Part shown: positions 8,315-15,981 of the stretch, in pieces
Layout of the letters: the number at the start of each line of letters is the position of its first letter
How positions within the stretch are numbered: the first letter of the stretch is position 1
Assembly: GCF_019799965.1 (NCBI RefSeq)
Contig: NZ_JABGCJ010000007.1
Span: forward strand, 1 to 64,000
Direction of reading: 5' to 3'
Source: Modestobacter italicus
Lineage (GTDB): Bacteria; Actinomycetota; Actinomycetes; Mycobacteriales; Geodermatophilaceae
DNA length: 64,000 nt
Translations under genes and position numbers: made by a program
The notes under the pieces: model-generated
Database searches by the model: none
What the model was told of the DNA's origin: nothing
What the model saw: only the letters and a program-made list of their open reading frames with translations

Positions 8315-9094
8315 TCAGGGCAGGATCGCGTCCACGTAGCCGCCGTCGACCCGCAGCGCGCCGCCGGTGGTCGCCGACGCCAGCGGCGAGGCCAGGTAGA
8401 CGCACATGTTGGCGATCTCCTCGGGCTCGATCAGCCGCTGGATCAGCGACTGCGGGCGGTGCAGGCGCATGAACTCGTGCTGCGCCTCGTCCCAGGGCAG
8501 GTCGCTGTCGACGAGCGAGTAGACGAAGTCCTCGACGCCGGCGGTGTGCGTCGGGCCGGCGATCACCGAGTTCACCGTCACGCCCGAGCCGGCGGCCTCC
8601 TTGGCGAAACCCCGGGACACGGCGAGCAGCGCGGTCTTCGACACGCCGTAGTGGATCATCTCGGCCGGGATCGCCACCGCCGAGTCGCTGGCGATGTACT
8701 GGATGCGACCCCAGCCGCGCTCCCGCATGCCGGGCAGGTAGGCGCGGGTCAGCCGGACCCCGGTGAGCACGTTCGTCTCGAAGTACTGGCGCCACTCGGC
8801 GTCGGTGATCTCCAGGGCCGGCTTGGCGCCGAAGACGCCCAGGTTGTTGACCAGGACGTCGACGTCCGGCACCGCCTCCAGCAGGTGCGCCGTCCCCTCG
8901 TCGGTGGTGACGTCACCGGCGACGGCCGCGACCTCGCCGTCGATGCCGGCGGCGGCCGCCTCGAGCTTCGCGGCGTCGCGGCCGGTGAGGACGACGGCGG
9001 CCCCCGCCGCCGCCAGTCCGGACGCGATCGCCAGGCCGATGCCCTGCGACGAGCCGGTGACGAGGGCCTTCTTGCCGGTGAGGTCGATGCGCAC
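8315..9094 (-). CDS. Short-chain dehydrogenase/reductase
   Basis: NAD(P)-dependent oxidoreductase of the classical SDR family, 259 residues. The dinucleotide motif TGSSQGIG is at residues 12-19, NNLG near 88, the catalytic serine in IASDSAV, and YGVSK carries the Tyr and Lys. The C-terminal part (IGPTHTAGVEDF...GGALRVDGGYV) is typical of FabG-like enzymes. The GTG at 9094 gives the usual N-terminus MRIDLTGKKALVTG; an in-frame GTG six bases further up is possible. The Ohr gene lies upstream on the same strand, 49 bp away. Substrate cannot be inferred. Confidence 0.85.
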   Translation of the reverse strand: MRIDLTGKKALVTGSSQGIGLAIASGLAAAGAAVVLTGRDAAKLEAAAAGIDGEVAAVAGDVTTDEGTAHLLEAVPDVDVLVNNLGVFGAKPALEITDAEWRQYFETNVLTGVRLTRAYLPGMRERGWGRIQYIASDSAVAIPAEMIHYGVSKTALLAVSRGFAKEAAGSGVTVNSVIAGPTHTAGVEDFVYSLVDSDLPWDEAQHEFMRLHRPQSLIQRLIEPEEIANMCVYLASPLASATTGGALRVDGGYVDAILP

Positions 9095-9143
9095 GACCAC
9101 TGGCAAGGCGGTGCCGGGCCGAGGTGTTCCCTCCGGGAGACCC

Positions 9144-9566
9144 CTACGCGACCGTGGCCTCCAGCGTGACCGGCACGTTGCCGCGGGTGGCGTTGGAGTA
9201 GGGGCAGACCTGGTGTGCAGCCTCGACCAGCTCGTCCGCGGTCGCCTGGTCGACGCCGCCGAGCTCGACGTGCAGGGCGATCTCCAGGCCGAAGCCACCG
9301 GCGTCGTTCGGGCCGATGCCGACCTCGGCGGTCACCCCGGCATCGCTGATCGGCGTCTTCCGCTTGCGGGCCACCATCTTCAGCGCGGACAGGAAGCAGG
9401 CGGCGTAGCCGGCGGCGAAGAGCTGCTCGGGGTTCGTCGCCCCGCCCTCGCCGCCCATCTCCTTCGGCGCGGCCAGGTCGAGGTCGATCAGCCCGTCGGA
9501 GGAGCGGGTGTGGCCGTTGCGGCCGTCCCCGGTGGCGGTGGCGACGGCGGTGTAGACGGCGGGCAT
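9144..9566 (-). CDS. ohr: Organic hydroperoxide resistance protein (Ohr, OsmC family)
   Basis: Thiol peroxidase that reduces organic hydroperoxides. The 140-residue protein has the two redox cysteines in their family contexts: GYAACFLSAL and HQVCPYSNATRGN, plus the N-terminal YTAVATATGDGRNG and the GGATNPEQLFAAGY block that separate Ohr from OsmC. An AGGAGG-like ribosome site lies just before the ATG at 9566. No OhrR-type MarR regulator is adjacent; the nearest MarR is at 56 kb. The gene is followed closely by the SDR. Confidence 0.92.
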   Translation of the reverse strand: MPAVYTAVATATGDGRNGHTRSSDGLIDLDLAAPKEMGGEGGATNPEQLFAAGYAACFLSALKMVARKRKTPISDAGVTAEVGIGPNDAGGFGLEIALHVELGGVDQATADELVEAAHQVCPYSNATRGNVPVTLEATVA

Positions 9567-9662
9567 GGGACCTCCTGGTATCGGGTTCGAGTCCGTGTCC
9601 TGCCCGGTCGTTGCTCAGTCCAACCGGCGCGGGGGTGTGACCGCGGGCAGGTCGGCCGCGGG

Positions 9663-10211
9663 TCAGACCTCGGTCAGGTGACGGGGCGGGACGGCGTCGA
9701 CCAGCCAGACCCCGTTGGCCGAGCGGGTGAAGACGGCGCCGTCCCGGACCACCGCCGCGGCGTCCACCCGGAGCACCACCGGCCGGCCCCGCCGGGCACC
9801 GACCGCCCGGGCGGTGTCGACGTCCGGGCTCAGGTGCACCGCGTGCCGGTTCCCCGGCCGGAGCCCCTGGGCCCGGATGGCGGCCAGGAACCGCTCGACG
9901 GTGCCGTGGAAGAGCTCGTCGGGCGGGACCGCGGCGACGTACCCGAGGTGGACCGGGATGCTGTGCCCCTGGCTGGCCCGGATCCGGGTCCCTGTGTCGT
10001 CGAAGGCGAATCGCTGCTTGTCGTTGCGGGCCACCACCTCGTCCAGCTCGGCCCTGGTCAGGCGCAGGGCCGTCAGCAGGTCGTCGACGGGCACCCAGCC
10101 GGCGTCGTCCGGGGTGAGCCCCACGGCGTCCGGCCGGTGCCGCAGCACGTGGGACAGCCGCTTGCTCACCCGGACGACGTCCGGCCCGGGGCGCTCAGGC
10201 CGCGCGGCCAC
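9663..10211 (-). CDS. kptA: RNA 2'-phosphotransferase (Tpt1/KptA)
   Basis: NAD+-dependent enzyme that moves the 2'-phosphate at an RNA splice or repair junction to NAD, giving ADP-ribose 1'',2''-cyclic phosphate. 182 residues with the family motifs in order: VSKRLSHVLRHRP near residue 15, GWVPVDDLL, NDKQRF(A)F, IRASQGHSI, LFHGT, and HAVHLSPD near 128. The GTG at 10211 overlaps the end of the acyltransferase by 17 bases; a second GTG at 10169 (VSKRL) would also serve. Bacteria have no known tRNA splicing that needs KptA, so its physiological target is open. Confidence 0.9.
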   Translation of the reverse strand: MAARPERPGPDVVRVSKRLSHVLRHRPDAVGLTPDDAGWVPVDDLLTALRLTRAELDEVVARNDKQRFAFDDTGTRIRASQGHSIPVHLGYVAAVPPDELFHGTVERFLAAIRAQGLRPGNRHAVHLSPDVDTARAVGARRGRPVVLRVDAAAVVRDGAVFTRSANGVWLVDAVPPRHLTEV

Positions 10212-10884
10212 CCAGCTCTGCCTTCACGTCGGCGGCGTACCGGTCGACGTACTCGGCGCCGGAGAGCCGCTGCAGCTCGGCCATCACCCGGTCGGTGACG
10301 CTGCGCAGGACGGCGCCGTCCTCGGCCGAGGCCGCCTGGCCGGAGAAGTCCAGTGGTGCACCGAACCGCACCACCACCCGACCGGGCCGGGGCAACCGGG
10401 CACCCGTGGGGTACAGCGCGTGGCTGCCGATCACGGCGACCGGCACGACCGGGACCCCGGTGGCCAGCGCGAGCCGCGCCACGCCCGTCTTGCCGCGGTG
10501 CAGCCGACCGTCGGGCGACCGGGTGCCCTCCGGGTAGATGCCGAGCAGCCCCCCGTCGGCCAGCACCTCCCGCCCACGCCGCAGCGCCGCCTCCGCGGCC
10601 GTGGCGCCGCCGCGGTCCAGCGGCACCATGCCGATGCCCTCCAGCAGCAGGCGCATGACGTGTCCCAGGAGCCCAGGGCGGGTGAAGTACTCGCTCTTGG
10701 CCAGGAAGGTCACCCGCCGGCGGGTGAGCAGCGGGGGGAAGAACTGGTCGAGGGTGGAGGGGTGGTTCCCGGCGAGGATCACCGGACCGTCGGCCGGCAG
10801 GTGCTCGATCCCCTCCACCCGGGTGCGGAACATCCCCAGGACCAGCGGACGCGCCAGGGCGCGGACGACCGGGTAGGCGTCCAC
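10195..10884 (-). CDS. 1-acylglycerol-3-phosphate acyltransferase (PlsC family)
   Basis: Acyl transfer to lysophosphatidate or a related acceptor at the membrane face. The 229-residue protein has the acyltransferase block I as NHPSTLDQFF near residue 42 (HX4D with H43), block II GIGMVPLDRGG, and block III IYPEGTRSPDG with the catalytic-pocket glutamate. The start GTG at 10884 was chosen because the upstream part of the long frame overlaps the cysteine-rich gene and is arginine-rich. It begins two bases after the stop of that gene and ends inside kptA, so the three form an operon. Confidence 0.85.
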   Translation of the reverse strand: MDAYPVVRALARPLVLGMFRTRVEGIEHLPADGPVILAGNHPSTLDQFFPPLLTRRRVTFLAKSEYFTRPGLLGHVMRLLLEGIGMVPLDRGGATAAEAALRRGREVLADGGLLGIYPEGTRSPDGRLHRGKTGVARLALATGVPVVPVAVIGSHALYPTGARLPRPGRVVVRFGAPLDFSGQAASAEDGAVLRSVTDRVMAELQRLSGAEYVDRYAADVKAELGGRAA

Positions 10885-10886
10885 GG

Positions 10887-11153
10887 TCAGCGCTCGTCCG
10901 GCGCCCTGCCGGCGTGGTCGACCAGCTCCGCGGCGCTGTCCGGCGTGCCGTGCGCCCGGGCGCACGAGGCGCAGCAGAAGAAGACGCCGTCGGCCTCGAC
11001 CCCGTGCCCGACGACCTTGACCCCGCAGTGCTCGCACACCGGGGCCAGGGCGTGGATCGCGCACTCGAAGCTGTCGAAGGTGTGCACCGCCCCGGCGGCG
11101 TGCACCTCGAAGCTGAGCCGGTAGTCGTTCCCGCAGACCTCGCAGCTGGCCAT
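10887..11153 (-). CDS. Small cysteine-rich metal-binding protein
   Basis: 88 residues with four cysteine clusters: CEVCGNDY (4-11), FECAIHA, CEHCG, and FFCCASCARAHG. Paired CxxC and C/H spacings suggest binding of one or two zinc ions, as in a short zinc ribbon; I recall similar actinobacterial proteins sometimes labelled metallothionein-like, but I cannot verify that. The inner ATG at 11153 was preferred over 11192 because it has AGAGAGGAACCCC just upstream, giving a purine-rich ribosome site. It is the first gene of the plsC-kptA operon. Role unknown. Confidence 0.65.
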   Translation of the reverse strand: MASCEVCGNDYRLSFEVHAAGAVHTFDSFECAIHALAPVCEHCGVKVVGHGVEADGVFFCCASCARAHGTPDSAAELVDHAGRAPDER

Positions 11154-11259
11154 GGGGTTCCTCTCGCTCGGCGGGTGACCGGGGCCGGTCACGTGCGGTC
11201 CGGACTACCCGACGACGCCGACGGGTAACAGCCGGCTCGCCCCGGGGCCGCTCCCGTGG

Positions 11260-12018
11260 TCAGTGCCCGGCGCGGGCCCCCTGGGCCGCCTGCACGTAGC
11301 CGACCTCGAACCCGGCGTCCGGGCCGCCGGCGAGCCGTACGGCGGAGACCCCGGCACACAGCAGGGCAGCGGCCGCGAGCGTCTCGATCAGTTCCTCGGC
11401 GTGGGAGACGAGGACGTACAGCGCGCCGTCGCCCACCGAGTCGAGCACCAGCCCACCCGCGGACTCCAGTCCGACGGCGGCGGCCAGCAGGGACGCGACG
11501 CCCAGCAGCAACCAGCGGCTCGCCGAGGGCGGCAGCCGGCGGGCCGCGACGACCGCGACGGCGGCCAGCCCGGCGGCGAGCACCAGTCCAGGGAGCACCC
11601 AGGCGAAGTGCAGGCCCCCCTCCCCTGCGCCCAGCGCCCGGCCGAGCGGCTCCAGCTGCTCGTGCACGGCGAGCAGGTCGTCCATGGACAGCAGCGCCAG
11701 GGCCGTCGCGGTGAGCGCCCACGGCCAGGCCGGCCGCCCCGCCCGGTGGGCCAGGGCACCGGCGCAGGTGTGCAGCACCGCACCGGCACTCAGCACGGAG
11801 ACGTTGAACCAGGTGTGCAGGCTGCCCTCGGCGCGCACGTCGAGCAGCCGCACCAGCGGGGACGACGGGTCGCGGAGCACGTCCCACGGGGTGATCCGCA
11901 GCAGCACCAGGCTGACCGCGGCGAGCAGGCTGCCGACCGCGGCCAGGCGGAGGAAGACGAGGCCAGCCCGCCGGTCCGCCGCCGTCCGGTCACCTGACGT
12001 CCACCTGGCGTTCCCCAT
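11260..12018 (-). CDS. Multi-pass membrane protein of unknown function
   Basis: 252 residues with about six predicted TM helices. Two acidic/histidine motifs lie at helix ends: MDDLLAVHEQLEP near residue 112 and HAEELIETLAA near 215. Such paired Asp/Glu/His groups in a membrane protein could bind a metal, which resembles ceramidase-like or related hydrolase folds, but that is speculation. It is monocistronic: 106 bp from the cysteine-rich gene and 37 bp from the DUF1116 stop. I do not recognise a named family. Confidence 0.6.
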   Translation of the reverse strand: MGNARWTSGDRTAADRRAGLVFLRLAAVGSLLAAVSLVLLRITPWDVLRDPSSPLVRLLDVRAEGSLHTWFNVSVLSAGAVLHTCAGALAHRAGRPAWPWALTATALALLSMDDLLAVHEQLEPLGRALGAGEGGLHFAWVLPGLVLAAGLAAVAVVAARRLPPSASRWLLLGVASLLAAAVGLESAGGLVLDSVGDGALYVLVSHAEELIETLAAAALLCAGVSAVRLAGGPDAGFEVGYVQAAQGARAGH

Positions 12019-12055
12019 CTGGGCACGCTAGCCCACCGGTTGCCATCACCAAGGA

Positions 12056-13468
12056 TCAGGCGGCGCGGGACTCCTCGGCCAGCGCAGCCAGCGCCTGCTC
12101 GAAGCAGGCCTGCGGCGGCTGCACCAGCCCGGCGCCGACCTGGCCGGTGCCCGCGACCCGACCGGCCATGCCGGTGTTGATCTGCGGCAGCCAGCCGGTG
12201 CGGGCCACCTGGAGGACGTCGATGCCGGTCGGAGAGCCGCGGAACCCCATGATCGGGATCTGCATCGCCGGGTTCTCGGCCAGGGTGAGCTGGTACATCC
12301 GCTCGGTGGTCGCCAGGGCATCGGGCACGGTGCCGCCGACGAACCGGACGATCGCCGGGGCAGCGGCCATGGAGAACCCGCCGACGCCGTAGGTCTCCAT
12401 GATCGCCGAGTCGCCGATGTCGGGGTTGGCGTCGTCCGGGCCGTAGTCGCCGAGGAACAGGCCGACCGGGGTGTTGGCCGGGGCGGTGAACCAGCGGTCG
12501 CCGGTACCGGCGGTCTGGATGCCGAACTCGGTGCCGTTGCGCGACATCACGGTGACCATCGTCGAGCCGGAGACGTCACGGGCGGCGTCCATCGCGAGCT
12601 TGGCGGTGGGCATGCCGAGGTTGAGGTAGAAGTGCTCGTTGCCGCCGATGAAGCGCAGCACCTCGGCGATGTCGGCCGACGGTGCGTCGACGGCCACGAC
12701 GGACGGCGAGAGCTCGCGCAGCGCCATCAGCGAACCGGCGCGGTTGCGGTTGTGCCCCTCGTCGCCCATCTGCAGCATCTGGGCGAGGATCGCCTTGACG
12801 TCCAGCGGCTCCGGGCGGCTGCGGACCGCCTGTTGCAGCACCGGGCCGAGCACGTCGCGCATCCACCGCAGCCGGGTGAGCACCTCGTCGTTGAAGGCGC
12901 CCATCCGCAGCACCTTGCCCAGGCCCTCGTTGAGGTTGCACCAGGCCTGACCGCCGCCCGCCGGGTCCTCCAGGCACCACATCCACATCGACGGGCTGGT
13001 CACCCCGGCCATCGGCCCGACGGTGCGGTGGTGGTGGCAGGGGTCGAGGGCGACCTCCCCGGCGGCGAGGATGCGCTCGGCGTCCTCGACGTCGGTCGCC
13101 CAGCCTTCGAACAGGCAGGCGCCGATCAGCGCGCCGCGCATCGGGCCGGAGGCGGTCTCCCAGGTCAGCGGCGGGCCGGAGTGCAGCAGCATCCGGTCGG
13201 GCAGGTCGAGCACCTCCCGGGCCGGGCGGACGTCGACGAGCACGGAGCCGGCGGCGAGCACCCGCTCGACGGCGACCCGGTTGGCGGCGGCACGGCGCGG
13301 GTCGAGCGCGAGCTGGGTGAGGTCGTCGGCGCTGCCGAAGCCCGGCGGGCGCCAGTCGACGTCGGTGACGCCGGCGCCCTGCTGGCGCAGCGCGGCGGAG
13401 AACACCTCGACGCCCGCGGCGACGATGGACGGCGGGGCGGACAGCAGTCCACCGAGCGGCTCGGTCAT
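12056..13468 (-). CDS. DUF1116 protein, AllG/YlbE-like carbamoyltransferase subunit
   Basis: 470 residues, full length for DUF1116. Characteristic stretches are DPCHHHRTVGPMAGVTSPSM near 145, MGDEGHNRNRAGS near 235, FIGGNEHFYLNLGM, MSRNGTEFGIQ and GDSAIMETYGVGGF. In E. coli the relatives AllF (FdrA), AllG (DUF1116) and AllH (DUF2877) form oxamate carbamoyltransferase, which phosphorolyses oxalurate to oxamate and carbamoyl phosphate. Here the start ATG overlaps the fdrA stop by four bases, so the two are coupled. A DUF2877 gene does not follow; a membrane protein does. The substrate is inferred to be the ring-opened ureide made by the amidohydrolase. Confidence 0.85.
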   Translation of the reverse strand: MTEPLGGLLSAPPSIVAAGVEVFSAALRQQGAGVTDVDWRPPGFGSADDLTQLALDPRRAAANRVAVERVLAAGSVLVDVRPAREVLDLPDRMLLHSGPPLTWETASGPMRGALIGACLFEGWATDVEDAERILAAGEVALDPCHHHRTVGPMAGVTSPSMWMWCLEDPAGGGQAWCNLNEGLGKVLRMGAFNDEVLTRLRWMRDVLGPVLQQAVRSRPEPLDVKAILAQMLQMGDEGHNRNRAGSLMALRELSPSVVAVDAPSADIAEVLRFIGGNEHFYLNLGMPTAKLAMDAARDVSGSTMVTVMSRNGTEFGIQTAGTGDRWFTAPANTPVGLFLGDYGPDDANPDIGDSAIMETYGVGGFSMAAAPAIVRFVGGTVPDALATTERMYQLTLAENPAMQIPIMGFRGSPTGIDVLQVARTGWLPQINTGMAGRVAGTGQVGAGLVQPPQACFEQALAALAEESRAA

Positions 13469-14934
13469 GCCTGGTCTCCCATCAGCGCGAGGGCGTAGCG
13501 GACGGCGGCTGCGTTGGAGGCGAAGACCGCGGCGCCGGCCTCGGCGAGCGCGTCGGCCTGCCGCGACCAGCCCTGCGGGTCGGCCTCGGTGCCGACCAGC
13601 GCGACGACGGCCGGCAGGCCGGCCGCCCGCAGCGCGGGCACCAGGCTCGCCGCCGGGTCGGGGTCGGCACCGTGACCGAGGACGACGTCGAGGAGCAGGA
13701 CGGCGGGCTCACCGCTCTCCGCCAGCCCGGCGATCGCCTCCAGCCGCAGGGTCGGGTCGATCATCGGGTGCGCGCGGCCCACGGTGAGGGCGTCGTCGCC
13801 GAAGTCGACGACCAGGTGCCCGGTCGCGCGCAGGTCGGTGCCGAGGTCGAGCTCCGGCCGCAGCGGGGTGTTGGACCGGACGTCACCGAGCACCGGGGCG
13901 GCGATCAGCATCGCCTCGTCGGCGAGGGTGCCACCGGAGTAGAAGCCCTTGAGCACCGCCCCGGCGGGCACCGCGTCCGCCGTCCCCGGGCGGGAGGGCC
14001 ACTGCGGGACGGCGACGCCCAGGTCGGCCAGGAGTACCTCGACGGCGGCGGTGAGGTCGGGCTGCTCGGCGCTGAGCGCCGCGGAGCGGACCGGGACGGA
14101 CAGCCCGGCCGCGACCTCCTGCACCCGGGCGGCCACCGAGGGCGCCGGGGGCTTGGAGACCAGGAGCACCCGCTCGGTGGCCGGGTCGGCGTCCAGGGCG
14201 GCGAGCGCGTCGAGGGTGGCCAGCCCGCCGACGGCCTCGGAGAGGTCGCGGCCGCCGACGCCGAGGACGTGCGAGACGCCGACCCCGGCCGCGTCGAGCA
14301 GGCAGCTGACCTGCTGCGCGCCGGTGCCGCTCGCCGCGACCAGGCCGACCGGGCCGCGGCGGACGACGTTGGCGAAGCCGAGGGTGAGGCCGGAGACGAT
14401 CGCCGTTCCGCAGTCCGGGCCCATCACCAGCACGCCGGCCTCGTGCGCGGCGCGCTTGAGGGCCACCTCGTGCTCGACCGGGACGCCGTCGCTGAAGACC
14501 AGCACCGACCGGCCGGCGGCGATCGCGTCGGCGGCCTCGGCGACGGCGTACTGCCCCGGGACGCTGACGATCGCCAGCGCCGGGTCGGCGGCCCCGTCGA
14601 GCCCGGCACCGATGGTGCGGGCAGGGATGGTCTGGGCCTCGCCCCGCTCGGCACGGGCGGCCAGCGCGGCGTCGACGGCGGCGACCGCGGCGGCCAGCTC
14701 GGCGTCGTCGGCGGCCCGCAGCGCGATGAGCAGCTGGTCGGGCTTCGCCTCGCCGTCCGGGGCCAGGCCCATGCCGGCGGCGAGCTCGAGGTTGAGCGGC
14801 GTGGCCATCGCGACGACCACGGCGTGCACGCCGGGCCGGTCGCCGATCTCGCGGCTGACCTGCATCAACCGGACCGAGTCGGCGTAGACGCCACTGCGCA
14901 GGGAGACGTGCCGGAGGCCGTGGTCGCTGCTCAC
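13465..14934 (-). CDS. fdrA: FdrA-like carbamoyltransferase subunit (AllF family)
   Basis: 489 residues with the succinyl-CoA-synthetase-like architecture of FdrA: an N-terminal regulatory-like part (YADSVRLMQVSREIGD...), then SVLVFSDGVPVEHEVALK, VLVMGPDCGTAIVSGL, a CoA-ligase loop VGLVAASGTGAQQV, and HVLGVGGRDLSEAVGG. The longer frame to 15000 runs through the promoter; GTG 14934 gives MSSDHGLRHVSLRSGVY, as in relatives. It sits 8 bases after a TAGCGT -10, so translation is probably leaderless. It diverges from the molybdenum hydroxylase operon and is coupled to DUF1116. Oxalurate is HOOC-CO-NH-CO-NH2; ureidomalonate is the same molecule with one more CH2, so a similar phosphorolysis is chemically reasonable. 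Confidence 0.85.
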   Translation of the reverse strand: MSSDHGLRHVSLRSGVYADSVRLMQVSREIGDRPGVHAVVVAMATPLNLELAAGMGLAPDGEAKPDQLLIALRAADDAELAAAVAAVDAALAARAERGEAQTIPARTIGAGLDGAADPALAIVSVPGQYAVAEAADAIAAGRSVLVFSDGVPVEHEVALKRAAHEAGVLVMGPDCGTAIVSGLTLGFANVVRRGPVGLVAASGTGAQQVSCLLDAAGVGVSHVLGVGGRDLSEAVGGLATLDALAALDADPATERVLLVSKPPAPSVAARVQEVAAGLSVPVRSAALSAEQPDLTAAVEVLLADLGVAVPQWPSRPGTADAVPAGAVLKGFYSGGTLADEAMLIAAPVLGDVRSNTPLRPELDLGTDLRATGHLVVDFGDDALTVGRAHPMIDPTLRLEAIAGLAESGEPAVLLLDVVLGHGADPDPAASLVPALRAAGLPAVVALVGTEADPQGWSRQADALAEAGAAVFASNAAAVRYALALMGDQA

Positions 14935-14942
14935 CCTCGCGG

Positions 14943-14974
14943 ACGCTACCGGAGAAATCCTCTTAGCGGTGAAG
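14943..14974 (-). promoter_or_regulatory. fdrA promoter with the shared 13-bp element
   Basis: Minus strand: CTTCACCGCTAAG at 14974-14962, identical to 4560-4572 upstream of arcC. The -35 is TTCACC (14973-14968), the spacer is 19 bases, the -10 is TAGCGT (14948-14943), and the GTG start follows after eight bases. Confidence 0.5.
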
Positions 14975-15004
14975 GACTTTCGCGCCCCGAACCGCGTCAC
15001 GAAG

Positions 15005-15025
15005 ATTTAGCACTGAGGTACTTCC
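15005..15025 (+). promoter_or_regulatory. Possible related element upstream of the molybdenum hydroxylase operon
   Basis: The segment TTTAGCACTGAGGTACTTCC keeps the CT(A/G)AGG core and T-rich left part of the arcC/fdrA element and lies in the shared divergent region. The likeness is partial (the left half TTCACCG is not kept), and I could not place a convincing -10 for this operon, so the site is tentative. Confidence 0.25.
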
Positions 15026-15099
15026 GGAGCGCCGATCGCGGTGACAGAGTCGAGCCTTCCCGCCGCCGGCGGCCGATGCTCGGAGGTGACCCGCACCCG

Positions 15100-15981
15100 G
15101 TGAAGCCCGCTCCGTTCAGCTATGCCGACCCCGTCTCGGTCGAGGAGGCGCTCGACGTCCTCGCCGCCGAGGGGGAGGGCGCGAAGGTGCTCGCCGGCGG
15201 GCAGTCGCTGATCCCGCTCCTCTCGATGCGGCTGGCCGCGCCGGCCACCCTGGTCGACATCAACCGAATCCCCGGCCTGAGCGGGATCACCGCCGGCCCG
15301 GACGGCGTTCGGGTGGGGGCACTGGTGCGGCACGCCGAGCTGCTGGCCTCGGCCGAGGCGGCCGGCGTCCAGCCGCTGCTGGGCCGGGCGACGGCGAACG
15401 TCGCGCACCCGGCGATCCGCAACCGCGGGACGACGGTGGGCTCGATCGCGCACGCCGACCCGTCCGGGGAGATGACCGCGGTGCTGGCGCTGACCGGTGG
15501 CTCGGTCACGGTCGCCACCCCCGGCGGGCGGGAGGCGGTCGGCTGGGGCGAGTTCTTCCTCGGTCCGCTGGAGACCTCGGTGCACGGGCCCGCCGTCGTC
15601 CTCGACGCCTTCTTCCCCGCACTCCCGGCCCGCTCGGGCACCGCCTTCGCCGAGATCGCCCGACGCAAGGGCGACTACGCGGTCTGCGGCGCGGGCGTCG
15701 TCGTCACCCTGGACGCCGACCGGCGGGTCAGCTCCGCCCGGGCGGCGTACCTCTCCGTCGGGCTGGTGCCCGAGGTGCACGACCTGACCGACGCCGTGAT
15801 CGGTCAGCCGGTCGACAGCGCCGACTGGACGGCGGCCGGCGAGCTGGCCCGCGGCCTGGTCGACCCGGACGGCGACCTGCACGCCAGTGCGGACTACCGG
15901 CGGTTGCTGGTCGCGACGCTCACCGCCCGCACGCTGGCCGACGCCGGCGCGGAGGCCCTGACCCGGATGGAGGCGGCATGA
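15100..15981 (+). CDS. Molybdenum hydroxylase, FAD-binding subunit (CoxM/XdhB family)
   Basis: Carries FAD and passes electrons from the FeS clusters to the acceptor. 293 residues: FAD-binding loop VLAGGQSLIPLLSMR (30-44), second FAD block RNRGTTVGSIAHADPSGE near 108, then the CO-dehydrogenase flavoprotein C-terminal domain (FAEIARRKGDYAVCGAG...). GTG 15100 gives the usual MKPAPFSY start, but GGAGG at 15082-15086 is rather far (13 bases) and an in-frame ATG at 15076 is a fair alternative. The stop overlaps the next gene's ATG by four bases. Confidence 0.88.
   Translation: MKPAPFSYADPVSVEEALDVLAAEGEGAKVLAGGQSLIPLLSMRLAAPATLVDINRIPGLSGITAGPDGVRVGALVRHAELLASAEAAGVQPLLGRATANVAHPAIRNRGTTVGSIAHADPSGEMTAVLALTGGSVTVATPGGREAVGWGEFFLGPLETSVHGPAVVLDAFFPALPARSGTAFAEIARRKGDYAVCGAGVVVTLDADRRVSSARAAYLSVGLVPEVHDLTDAVIGQPVDSADWTAAGELARGLVDPDGDLHASADYRRLLVATLTARTLADAGAEALTRMEAA

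Noticed and set aside
9578-9600. GGGTTCGAGTCC resembling a tRNA T-loop
   Set aside because: No matching acceptor stem or D-arm nearby; the 60 bases before it are coding sequence of ohr. It is the upstream region of that gene.
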